From Ferrovibrio sp964429465 (GTDB lineage: Bacteria; Pseudomonadota; Alphaproteobacteria; Ferrovibrionales; Ferrovibrionaceae), in contig CAYSCA010000073.1 of NCBI GenBank assembly GCA_964429465.1, forward strand, positions 1 through 14,639: a DNA stretch of 14,639 bases. Reading direction: 5' to 3'. Each line of letters begins with the position of its first letter. The stretch's first letter is position 1. Below are positions 6,228-12,997 of the stretch, piece after piece. Both the position numbers and the translations under genes were made by a program. The notes below the pieces were generated by a model. That model made no database searches. It saw nothing but the letters and a program-made list of their open reading frames with translations, and was not told the DNA's origin.

Positions 6228-6707
6228 ATGTCGGGGGACAAGACCACCCATGCCATGACGGCTGACGCCCTGGTGGGCTTCAGCCTGCATGAGGCGCCGG
6301 GCCATCTGCTGCGGCGCTGCCAGCAACTCGCGGTCGATCTATATACGGTTGAAGTCGGCTCCAACGGCCTGACTCCGCGGCAGTTCGCGCTGCTGCTGGC
6401 GATCTACCAGAAGGCCGGCATCAGCCAGGTCGATCTGGTGCGCCAGACCGGGATCGACCGTTCCACCGTGGCCGAGATGGTCGCGCGCCTGATCAAGCGC
6501 GGCCTGCTGGTGCGCCAGCGCACCGAGAACGACCGCCGCACCAATGCGCTGGCCGTCACGCCAGAAGGCGAGCGGCAGCTGCGCCTGGCCCAGCCCGGCG
6601 TGATGCGGGCGCAGGACCGGCTGATGGAGCCGATCCCGACCGGCCGCCGCGAGGAGTTCGTGGCGCTGCTGCGGCAGATGATCGAAAGCCTCGAACAGCG
6701 CGCCTGA
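6228..6707 (+). CDS. MarR-family winged-helix transcriptional regulator
   Basis: This is a predicted dimeric DNA-binding regulator of 159 residues, normal for the family. The N-terminal helix APGHLLRRCQQLAVDLY (23-39) is followed by GLTPRQFALL (47-56). The recognition region is ISQVDLVRQTGIDRSTVAEM (65-84), and a wing has the conserved DRR (102-104) ending in VTPEG (110-114). Residues 115-157 form the closing dimer helices. Its single Cys31 lies in the first helix; it is not in the OhrR redox-Cys register. MarR proteins of this APGHLLRR type often respond to aromatic or phenolic ligands, which is family knowledge and not seen here. It is divergent from NUDIX and ends six bases from the convergent FAD oxidoreductase gene, so its target may be the NUDIX gene, itself, or the ABC/oxidoreductase operon; sequence does not decide. 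Confidence 0.93.
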   Translation: MSGDKTTHAMTADALVGFSLHEAPGHLLRRCQQLAVDLYTVEVGSNGLTPRQFALLLAIYQKAGISQVDLVRQTGIDRSTVAEMVARLIKRGLLVRQRTENDRRTNALAVTPEGERQLRLAQPGVMRAQDRLMEPIPTGRREEFVALLRQMIESLEQRA

Positions 6708-6713
6708 CGCCGC

Positions 6714-8018
6714 TCAGTCGCGGTCGCGGCGGCCGAGATTGTCGGCCAGCCGCATCTGCAGGGCGGCGATATCGACCTGCTGCACCGAGCCGGCGCCGGC
6801 CAGATCGAGCGCCTGCGCCGCCGCGGCACCCATGGCGATGCAGGGTCCCATCACGCGCACCGAGCTGAGCGCCGCCGCATCGCCGTCGACGCAGCGGCCG
6901 GCGGCGACCAGATTGTCGGCCGCGCGCGGCACCATGCTGGCGAAGGGCAGATAGTGCATGTGGTCGTCGCCGAATTCCTCCCAATGGACGTCTACGGCGC
7001 GATCATGCAGTTCGACCGGCCATGAGCAGCGCAGCACCGCATCGGCCGGCCGGATGCCCCGCCGCACCTCGTCGATGGTCAGGCTGTGGCGGGCGACGAT
7101 CCAGCGCGTCTGGCGGATGCCGAGCAGGCCGTATTGCCGCACCCGCGCCGCGCCGAACACCTCGGGATACTCGCCGCGCAGGAAGGCCACCACGCGGTCG
7201 GCCTGGGCGCGCCCCTCGGCCTGGGCGCGGGCATAGCCGACCGGATCGAGCGGCGTCTCCACATGGGTCATGTTGACGGTGGCCTGCCCCTTGCCCGGAA
7301 AGGCGAAGACGAAGCCGTCGCGCCGGACCAGGCCATAGGCGCCGCCCTTCTCCACCAGACGCTGCTGCATGGCCCAGCGGTCCAGCTGCAAAGCCGCCGC
7401 CTCGTCGAATCCCTCGAGGATGAACATCAGCGTGCCCATGATCGGCGTGGTCGGCTCCTGGCAGTCGAATCCTGCCGCATAGGCCAGTGCCGCGTCACCC
7501 GAGGCATCGACAAAGCCGGTGCCCCGCAGGTCGACCTGCCCGAAGCGGGTCGCCAGCAGCAGGCCGGCGATCCGCGCACCATCGCGGCGGACCTCGAGCA
7601 GGTTGGCGCCGAGCAGCACGTCGATCTTCGCGTCGGTGACGGCCTGCTCGATCCAGCGCACCAGCGCCTGTTCCCGATAGAGCGGGATGAAGGTGTTGCG
7701 GCCGCGGCGGATATGGAAGGCGTCTTCGCGTCTGAGATGCGCGAACATCTCATCGACGATGCCGTAGACGACGCGGTAGGGTTCCGGCCCGTTCGAATAG
7801 AAGCCGCAGAAGGTGCCGAGCAGTGAGCCGGTGGATTGCCCGCCGAGCTGCATCCCGGCATCGACCAGCGCCACCTTGCGGCCGAGCCTGGCCGCCTCCA
7901 GCGCCGCCGAGATGCCGCTGATGCCGGCGCCGAGCACGACGATATCGGCCTCCAGGCGGCGCGGCGCCGCGGCCTCGCGGCGGACGATGCGGGTTGCCGG
8001 CACCGGATGATCGCTCAT
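6714..8018 (-). CDS. FAD-dependent oxidoreductase (FAD_oxidored type)
   Basis: This is a 434-residue flavoprotein of the family with an N-terminal Rossmann FAD-binding fold. ADIVVLGAGISGISAALEAA (24-43) is the dinucleotide motif, Asp53 in VALVDAG is the likely ribose-binding acid, and LGGQSTGSLLG (58-68) follows. FVDASGDAALAYAAGFD in the middle and NLVAAGRCVDGDAAA with SVRVMGPCIAMGAAAAQA near the end (about 370-405) are the other FAD-contact blocks typical of this group. No signal peptide is seen, so it should be cytoplasmic. The ATG at 8018 has GAGG six bases upstream. It lies 15 bases after the permease stop and is the last gene of the ABC operon. Joint transcription suggests that it oxidises or dehydrogenates the imported compound; the substrate is unknown and the electron acceptor is not evident. 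Confidence 0.9.
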   Translation of the reverse strand: MSDHPVPATRIVRREAAAPRRLEADIVVLGAGISGISAALEAARLGRKVALVDAGMQLGGQSTGSLLGTFCGFYSNGPEPYRVVYGIVDEMFAHLRREDAFHIRRGRNTFIPLYREQALVRWIEQAVTDAKIDVLLGANLLEVRRDGARIAGLLLATRFGQVDLRGTGFVDASGDAALAYAAGFDCQEPTTPIMGTLMFILEGFDEAAALQLDRWAMQQRLVEKGGAYGLVRRDGFVFAFPGKGQATVNMTHVETPLDPVGYARAQAEGRAQADRVVAFLRGEYPEVFGAARVRQYGLLGIRQTRWIVARHSLTIDEVRRGIRPADAVLRCSWPVELHDRAVDVHWEEFGDDHMHYLPFASMVPRAADNLVAAGRCVDGDAAALSSVRVMGPCIAMGAAAAQALDLAGAGSVQQVDIAALQMRLADNLGRRDRD

Positions 8019-8033
8019 TGCAGCCTCGTCGGT

Positions 8034-8843
8034 TCAGCGCCAGCGCAGCAGGGTCTTCTCGATCCGGCTGAGCAGCCAGCTGATCGCCAGGCCCAGCAGC
8101 GACAGCAGCACCACGCCGGCGACCAGCTGGTCGGTCTGCATCAGGTTGCCCGCCGCCAGCACGAAGGCGCCGATGCCGAACTGCGCGCCGATCATCTCGG
8201 CGGCGACCACGAGGATGAGCGCGATCGAAGACGAAATGCGGAAGCCGGCGAGAATGCCGGGCATGGCGCCAGGCAGGATCACCTTGGTGACGATCATCCG
8301 CGTGCCGAGGCCGAAGCTCTGCGCCATGCGGATCAGGTTGCGCGGCACGTTGTCGACCGCCGAATAGGTGCTGACCACGGTCGGGAAGAAGACGCCGAGG
8401 GCAATGGTGGCGACCTTCGATGGCTCGCCGATGCCGAACCACAGGATGAACAGCGGCAGCAGCGCGATCTTCGGGATTGGGAACAGGGCGGCGACCACCG
8501 GCAGTCCGACCGAGCGCGCTAGCACGAATACGCCCATCCCGAAGCCGACGCATAGCCCGGCCGCCGAGCCGAGCAGCCAGCCGAAGATGATCCGCTGCAG
8601 CGAGGCGCCGACATGGATGAACAGCTTGCCGCCGGCCAGCAGCGCATACAGCGCCTGCACCACCTCATGCGGCGCCGGCATGAACAGAGCCGGCAGCAGG
8701 CCGGTCACCGATGCCGCTTCCCAGGCGGCGACGATCAGCGCGAAGGCCAGCCATGGCGCCCAGCGCTGGCTGCCGGTGACGAAGCCGCCGCCGCGGAAGG
8801 CGACGGAATTCTGCCCCGGTGCATCCCGCTTCGCGTCAGGCAT
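8034..8843 (-). CDS. ABC transporter permease, nitrate/sulfonate/taurine (SsuC/TauC) type
   Basis: This is the membrane subunit of an importer, 269 residues with about six transmembrane helices. The first is WLAFALIVAAWEAASVTG (31-48), followed by FMPAPHEVVQAL (54-65), the typical lead of this permease family. The cytoplasmic EAA-type loop that contacts the ATPase lies near 170-200 (RMAQSFGLGTRMIVTKVILP, then GAMPGI). The last helix ends SRIEKTLLRWR, a usual family C-terminus. The ATG at 8843 overlaps the stop of the upstream ATPase gene by eight bases (ATGCCTGA), implying translational coupling and balanced subunit synthesis. Substrate is not readable from the permease. Confidence 0.94.
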   Translation of the reverse strand: MPDAKRDAPGQNSVAFRGGGFVTGSQRWAPWLAFALIVAAWEAASVTGLLPALFMPAPHEVVQALYALLAGGKLFIHVGASLQRIIFGWLLGSAAGLCVGFGMGVFVLARSVGLPVVAALFPIPKIALLPLFILWFGIGEPSKVATIALGVFFPTVVSTYSAVDNVPRNLIRMAQSFGLGTRMIVTKVILPGAMPGILAGFRISSSIALILVVAAEMIGAQFGIGAFVLAAGNLMQTDQLVAGVVLLSLLGLAISWLLSRIEKTLLRWR

Positions 8844-9609
8844 CCTGCATCTCCCGGTCGGCGACTTTCGCCTCCGCCTTGATCAGGGTCCACAATTCGT
8901 CATGCAGGGTCTGCAGCGTGGCGACATGTTCGGGCCGCTGCCGCTCGGCAACCGGCACGGCGATCTCGACGATCTGCTTGATCCGGCCGGGCCGGCGCGA
9001 CAGCACCACCACCTTGTCCGCCAGCCGCACGGCTTCCGACAGGTTATGGGTGACATACAGCGTGGTCGTCCGCTCCCGCCCCCAGATGGCGACCAGATCC
9101 TCCATCAGCAGCTCGCGCGTCTGGGCGTCGAGCGCCGAGAGCGGCTCGTCCATCAGCATGACAGCGGGCTTGACGGCGATCGCGCGCGCGATGCCAACGC
9201 GCTGGCGCATGCCGCCGGAAAGCTGCTTGGGCAGGGCGTCGGCGAAGTCGGCCAGGCCGCAGAGCCGCAGCACGTCCCTGATGCGGGCTTCGCGTTCGGC
9301 GCGGCTCAGATTGTGGTGCTCCAGGGCCAGCGCGACATTGCCGGCGACGCTGCGCCAGGGCAGCAGGGCGAAATCCTGGAACACGAAGGTGAGCGGATTG
9401 AGGCAGCCGGCCGGCGGCGCGCCGATGGTGCTGATCCGGCCCGCCTGCTGCGGCAGCAGGCCGCCGACCAGATTGAGCAGGGTCGACTTGCCGCAACCCG
9501 ACGGCCCGATCAGCGCCGCGGTCTCGCCCGGCGCCACCGTGAAGCTGATGCTGTCGAGGACCGGCAGATCGCCATAGGCGAAGCCGACCCCCTCCAGCAC
9601 CACTTGCAT
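8836..9609 (-). CDS. ABC transporter ATP-binding protein, nitrate/sulfonate/taurine (SsuB/TauB) type
   Basis: This is the cytoplasmic ATPase subunit, 257 residues. All functional motifs are intact: Walker A GPSGCGKST (35-43), Q-loop Gln78 in FVFQDFALLPWR, signature LSGGMRQR (130-137), Walker B VMLMDEP (150-156), D-loop SALD (158-161) and switch His188 in TLYVTHN. FQDFALLPW and TLYVTHNLSEA are characteristic of the SsuB/TauB group. It follows the binding-protein gene by 20 bases and overlaps the permease gene. One copy, presumably a homodimer, would serve the importer. Confidence 0.96.
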   Translation of the reverse strand: MQVVLEGVGFAYGDLPVLDSISFTVAPGETAALIGPSGCGKSTLLNLVGGLLPQQAGRISTIGAPPAGCLNPLTFVFQDFALLPWRSVAGNVALALEHHNLSRAEREARIRDVLRLCGLADFADALPKQLSGGMRQRVGIARAIAVKPAVMLMDEPLSALDAQTRELLMEDLVAIWGRERTTTLYVTHNLSEAVRLADKVVVLSRRPGRIKQIVEIAVPVAERQRPEHVATLQTLHDELWTLIKAEAKVADREMQDA

Positions 9610-9629
9610 CGCTTACGCTTTCGCCGCGC

Positions 9630-10670
9630 TTACTGCTTCGGCACGTCGAAATGGCCCTTGACGAAGCTGAGGTCGAGGAAGTCCCTGGCGTTGACGGTCT
9701 TGTCGACCAGGCCCTGCTCCTTGTACCAGGCCACCTGGTCGTAGATGTTCTTCACCATCAGGCGGCCCTGCGGGTCCATGTAATTGGCGCCGATCTTGAC
9801 GATATCCAGCGTCGGCGTCGGCTTCACCCATTTTTCCAGCGCCGGCAGGGCGGCCTGCGCCTTTTCGCCGACCATGCGGTTGCCTTCGCTGTCCTTGGCG
9901 AGGAAGGCGTCGGCATAATCCTTCAGGCCCTTCTGATAGGCCTTGACGAAGCGCGCCACCATCGGGCGCTTCTCCTTCACGTTCTTCGTCGAGGTGAACA
10001 GCGCGCCGAGCTGCCACGGCGTATGCTCATGCACCCAGCCGATGATCTTGCCCGACCCGTCCTTCTCCAGCTTCAGCGCGTTGTTCGCCGGCAGAATCGT
10101 CGCATCGACCTGACCACCGGCCAGGGCGGCCATCATGTTGGGCACCGACTGCACCGGCTTCATCGTCACCTGGTCGAGCTTGAAGCCGTATTTGTCGGCC
10201 AGCATGCCGAGGTTGTAGTGGAAGCTGGAGCCGACCGTGGTGATCGCCACGCTCTTGCCGGCGAAATCCTTCGGCGAGCGGAAGCCGGCGTCATAGGCCT
10301 TCTTCGAGGCGATATAGGCGACGAAGTTGTAGCCCGGCTCCTCGCGGCTCTGGGCGGCGATCACCTTCAGCGCGCCCTTGCCGGCGAGATTGAAGAAACC
10401 GCCGGTGAAGGCCGTGATGCCGAAATCGGCGTCGCCCGAGGCAACCGCCACGGCGACCGCCTGGGCCGCATTGAAGATCTTGATATCGAGATCGATGCCC
10501 TCGGCATCGAAATAGCCGCGTTCCTTGGCGATGAAGATCGGCGAGCTGGAAATGAACGGCAAGGCGGCAATCGAAGCCTTGTCCTTGGCCTGGGCCAAAG
10601 CAGCCGGCACCGGCAAGGCAAAGGCCGCGGCGGCGGCAAGGCTGAGCAGGAACGGACGGCGCTTCAACAT
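9630..10670 (-). CDS. periplasmic substrate-binding protein of the ABC importer (NMT1/SsuA-like)
   Basis: This is the extracytoplasmic ligand-binding subunit, 346 residues. A signal peptide is clear: basic MLKRRPF, hydrophobic core about 8-25, and likely cleavage after ALA at residue 26. Arg4-Arg5-x-Phe7-Leu8 fits the core of a twin-arginine signal, so Tat export is possible. The mature part begins with IAALPFISSSPIFIAKERGYFDAEGIDLD, in which KERGYFDAEGIDLD is the shared lead of NMT1/SsuA-type proteins, and SVPNMMAALAGGQVDATIL is another family block. Such proteins bind sulfonates, taurine, nitrate, pyrimidines, aromatic acids and others, so the ligand is open. It is the first gene of the ABC operon, behind a candidate promoter at 10715-10743. 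Confidence 0.94.
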   Translation of the reverse strand: MLKRRPFLLSLAAAAAFALPVPAALAQAKDKASIAALPFISSSPIFIAKERGYFDAEGIDLDIKIFNAAQAVAVAVASGDADFGITAFTGGFFNLAGKGALKVIAAQSREEPGYNFVAYIASKKAYDAGFRSPKDFAGKSVAITTVGSSFHYNLGMLADKYGFKLDQVTMKPVQSVPNMMAALAGGQVDATILPANNALKLEKDGSGKIIGWVHEHTPWQLGALFTSTKNVKEKRPMVARFVKAYQKGLKDYADAFLAKDSEGNRMVGEKAQAALPALEKWVKPTPTLDIVKIGANYMDPQGRLMVKNIYDQVAWYKEQGLVDKTVNARDFLDLSFVKGHFDVPKQ

Positions 10671-10714
10671 GGCGTTTCCCCGGATGGTTCGTATAAGGAT
10701 TTCTAGAGCGCGAT

Positions 10715-10743
10715 ACGCTAAGTGCCGCGCATAATCACGTCAA
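10715..10743 (-). promoter_or_regulatory. candidate promoter of the ABC importer operon
   Basis: On the minus strand TTGACG (10743-10738) is followed after 17 bases by TAGCGT (10720-10715). The -35 box is a full match to the alphaproteobacterial TTGACG, while the -10 box matches only three of six positions. It lies in the 91-base gap before the binding-protein ATG at 10670, giving a leader of about 40 bases. A weak -10 suggests that an activator may be needed, which is inference. Confidence 0.4.
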
Positions 10744-10761
10744 CACGAACCGCGGCGAGAA

Positions 10762-11058
10762 TCAAACCACGATATTGACGTGGCGCCCGAGATAGCCGCC
10801 GCGCGACGGGATCGGCGGCTGGTTGACCGGCGTCGCCGAAGGGGCGAAGGCCGGGCGTTCGGCGGCTGCGGCGGTGCGGATCGCAGTGGCCGGCGCCGCC
10901 AGCTGGGCGGCAAAGCTGCTCGGCGTCGCACCGACATTGCCGACATTACCGGCAGTGTTGCCTTGCAGCGCGGCGGCCGGCCGGGCCGGCGCCGCCGGGC
11001 GGCCGCCCTGCAACTGCGACAGAGCTGCCAGAAGATTGTTACTCGGTGCGATAGCCAT
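10762..11058 (-). CDS. small Ala/Pro-rich protein of unknown function
   Basis: I do not recognise this gene. It would encode 98 residues, about a quarter of them Ala, with many Pro, Gln, Asn and no clear transmembrane segment or signal peptide. The N-terminus SNNLLAALSQLQ (6-17) could form an amphipathic helix. The middle (18-80) is low in complexity and probably disordered. The end is more ordered in look: PPIPSRGGYLGRHVNIVV. Support for a real gene comes from its position in an otherwise empty 380-base stretch, the ATG start, and a candidate CtrA site with a hairpin leader upstream; no strong Shine-Dalgarno is seen (GGGG at 11064-11067). It lies between ccmI and the ABC operon on the same strand. 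The opposite-strand ORF over the same bases looks like a shadow. A role in motility or the cell cycle would fit CtrA control but is a guess. Confidence 0.6.
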   Translation of the reverse strand: MAIAPSNNLLAALSQLQGGRPAAPARPAAALQGNTAGNVGNVGATPSSFAAQLAAPATAIRTAAAAERPAFAPSATPVNQPPIPSRGGYLGRHVNIVV

Positions 11059-11069
11059 GCTGCCCCAAC

Positions 11070-11100
11070 CCCAGGGCCGGAACCGGCCCGTGAACCTGGG
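11070..11100 (-). repeat. GC-rich inverted repeat in the leader of the small unknown gene
   Basis: GGGCCGG (11074-11080) and CCGGCCC (11083-11089) form a perfect seven-base-pair dyad with a two-base spacer. Outer CCCA/TGGG pairs (11097-11100 with 11070-11073) could extend it around a bulge. The dyad ends 15 bases before the ATG at 11058, next to the G-rich ribosome-binding region, so a hairpin could limit translation. No T-run follows, so a terminator for the ccm operon is less likely. Confidence 0.5.
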
Positions 11101-11121
11101 CCGATTAGGCGCAGGAGACTC

Positions 11122-11137
11122 TTAAACCGGGGTTAAC
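11122..11137 (-). promoter_or_regulatory. perfect CtrA-type binding site (TTAA-N7-TTAAC)
   Basis: Read on the plus strand, TTAA (11122-11125), seven bases, then TTAAC (11133-11137) is a full match to the CtrA consensus of alphaproteobacteria. It lies in the 86-base gap between the ccmI stop and the small unknown gene. On the minus strand a weak -10-like TAATCG (11107-11102) stands 14 bases beyond it, so the site would cover the -35 region, the usual place for activation. Control of the small gene (ATG at 11058) is inferred. Confidence 0.55.
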
Positions 11138-11144
11138 GGAGCGG

Positions 11145-12524
11145 TCAGCGCGACAGGCTGGCGATGCGGTCGGAGAGCTCACGGGCCTCGGGCGAGCCCG
11201 GCGGCAGCAAATCGAGCAGCCGGTTCCAGTGCTTCGCCGCCGCCTGCCGATCGCCCGCTTCATAGGCGCCGCGGCCGACGAACCAGAGCGCCTGGGCGTG
11301 ATCGGGCGCGCGTTCCAGCACGGCGCGGAAAGCCGCCACGGCCTCCTCCGGCAGGCGCTCGCTGCTCTTCACGGTCGGTCCGGCCAGGTTGAAGGCGAGC
11401 GCCACCCGCGGTTCGATCCGTTCCGGCTGCAGGGCGATCGCCTTCTGCAGGGCTTCGCGCGCCGCCGCCGTTTCGCCCAGGACCTCGCGCGCCCGCGCCA
11501 GCCGCAGCCAGCCCTCGGCATCCTCGGGATTCTCCTGCAGCCGCGCGGCCAGTCGCTCGACCATGCCGCGAATCATCGCGGCGCGGTCCTCCTCCGACAT
11601 CTGTCCGGCGGCATCCATCTGCTCCCGGCTCGGGCCGGGAGCCATCGCGGCCTGCGGCTCGGGCACCGCCTGGGCCAGCGGAATGCCGAGACGGGGAGCC
11701 AGTTCGCGCAGGCGGTCCTGCACCAGTCCGAGCCACGGCGCGTCGGCCGGCGCCGCGGCCGCCAGGGCATGCCAGTCGTCATAGGCGCCGCGGGTATCGC
11801 CCTCCTGCAGGCGCGTCAGGCCCAGATAGTAGCGCGCGCTGGCGTTATCGGGATCGCGCTCCAGCGCCGCGCGGAAATCCTGCTGCGCGGCAACGGTGAC
11901 CGAACCGTCAGCGGCCAGGGTCAGCGCCTCGCCGCGCAGGGCATAGGCGTCGGCTTCCGCGGGCTGCAGCGCGATGACGCGGCCGAAGGCCTCGGCCGCC
12001 TCGGCCGGACGGTCGGTCAGCAGCAGCGACCGCCCGAGCAGGAACCAGCCATCGGCGCGCTCGGGCTCCGCCTCGAGCCGCTGCCGCAGCCGGGCGATCA
12101 TCTGCTCGGCCTCCTGGCGCTGCTGGGCCGCCTGCTCGGCCTCGGCCTGCATCGCGGCCATGTCGATGCCGGCGATATCGGGCCGGCCGAGGAAGAGATA
12201 CAGGCCGCCGGCGCCGAGCGGCACCAGCATCAGGATCACGGCGGTCGCGACCTGGATGCCGCGTCCCGCCTTGCCGGGGGCGGCACCCTCGCCGCCGCGG
12301 TCGGCCCGCAGCAGACGGCGCTGCACTTCCAGCCTGGCGGCTTCCGCCTCGGCCGGATCGAGCGCGCCGCGTGTCAGTTCCTGGTCGATCTCGGTCAGCT
12401 GCGTGCGATAGACCGCCAGATCATGCGCCTTGCGGCCGGACATCTGCTGCTGCTCGCGCAGCAGCGGCCAGAGCAGGAAGGCGAGCGCGACCAGGGCAAG
12501 GGCCGTGAAGCCGAGCCACAGCAT
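11145..12524 (-). CDS. ccmI: cytochrome c maturation protein CcmI (TPR apocytochrome chaperone)
   Basis: CcmI is a membrane-anchored chaperone that holds apocytochrome c and delivers it to CcmF/CcmH for haem ligation. The 459-residue protein has helix 1 (2-22), then a cytoplasmic loop with the family block LAVYRTQLTEIDQEL (36-50), and helix 2 (about 90-112). A long periplasmic part carries tetratricopeptide-like repeats, in two groups: about 145-260 and 320-440. A Pro/Ala/Met-rich linker (about 284-305) separates them. The ATG at 12524 matches the family start; the open frame reaches 12857 but only as a shadow inside ccmH. TGATG links it to ccmH by one shared base. It is the last gene of this ccm cluster, an order closer to ccmEFGHI than to the cycHJKL (ccmI-first) order of rhizobia. 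Confidence 0.93.
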   Translation of the reverse strand: MLWLGFTALALVALAFLLWPLLREQQQMSGRKAHDLAVYRTQLTEIDQELTRGALDPAEAEAARLEVQRRLLRADRGGEGAAPGKAGRGIQVATAVILMLVPLGAGGLYLFLGRPDIAGIDMAAMQAEAEQAAQQRQEAEQMIARLRQRLEAEPERADGWFLLGRSLLLTDRPAEAAEAFGRVIALQPAEADAYALRGEALTLAADGSVTVAAQQDFRAALERDPDNASARYYLGLTRLQEGDTRGAYDDWHALAAAAPADAPWLGLVQDRLRELAPRLGIPLAQAVPEPQAAMAPGPSREQMDAAGQMSEEDRAAMIRGMVERLAARLQENPEDAEGWLRLARAREVLGETAAAREALQKAIALQPERIEPRVALAFNLAGPTVKSSERLPEEAVAAFRAVLERAPDHAQALWFVGRGAYEAGDRQAAAKHWNRLLDLLPPGSPEARELSDRIASLSR

Positions 12525-12997
12525 CAGCGGCTCTCCTCGCGCTCGGCCAGCAGCTGCTGCAGGCGAATCTGCTCTTCGGCGCTGAGCGCCGGGGCTGTTG
12601 CCGATCTTGCGGCGTTGCGGCGGAAAACGACAGCGAGGACGATGCCGCCGACAATAAGGAGCAGCAGCGGCCCCAGCCAGAGCAGGAGATTCTGCAGATT
12701 GAAGCGCGGCTTCAGCAGCACCCACTCGCCATAGCGCGCCACCAGATAGTTGAGCACCGCGTCGTCGCTGTCGCCGGCGGCCACCCGCTCGCGCACGATG
12801 CGGCGCAGGTCGCGGGCAAGCGGCGCGTTGGAATCCTCGATCGACTGGTTCTGGCAAACCAGGCAGCGCAGCTCGCGCGACAGGTCGCGGGCGCGCTGCT
12901 CCTGCGCCGGATCGGGCAGGGTCTGCTCCAGATGCTGCGCCGCTGCGGGCAACGCGAACAGCAGGATCGCCAGCAGCAGCGCCGCTTTTCTCAGCAT
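12524..12997 (-). CDS. ccmH: cytochrome c maturation protein CcmH (CycL type)
   Basis: CcmH is a membrane-anchored periplasmic thiol protein that acts with CcmG on the apocytochrome CxxCH motif and binds CcmF/CcmI. The 157-residue chain has a signal peptide (1-20, AAA before Gln21). It has the hallmark LRCLVCQNQSI (43-53) with Cys45 and Cys48, then the conserved DSNAPLARDLR (55-65) and YGEWVLLKP (89-97). One transmembrane helix follows (about 104-125), with a short cytoplasmic tail. The ATG at 12997 overlaps the ccmG stop by seven bases (ATGCTGA). It is the short form; in E. coli the CcmI-like part is fused to it, whereas here ccmI is a separate gene. Confidence 0.96.
   Translation of the reverse strand: MLRKAALLLAILLFALPAAAQHLEQTLPDPAQEQRARDLSRELRCLVCQNQSIEDSNAPLARDLRRIVRERVAAGDSDDAVLNYLVARYGEWVLLKPRFNLQNLLLWLGPLLLLIVGGIVLAVVFRRNAARSATAPALSAEEQIRLQQLLAEREESR

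Noticed and set aside
6228..6707. The MarR protein as an OhrR-type peroxide sensor because of Cys31
   Set aside because: The redox Cys of OhrR lies further from the LT-x-x-Q-[FY] block than Cys31 does, and the rest of the first helix does not match OhrR.
8368..9744. A 458-codon plus-strand open frame opposite the ABC permease and ATPase genes
   Set aside because: The opposite strand holds complete Walker A, signature and Walker B motifs. The plus-strand translation has no family features.
11070..11100. Intrinsic terminator for the ccm operon
   Set aside because: The stem is strong, but no T-run follows on the minus strand and it lies just before the next start codon, so a leader structure fits better.
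11229..12734. A 501-codon plus-strand open frame opposite ccmI and ccmH
   Set aside because: It is an antisense shadow of two recognisable ccm genes.
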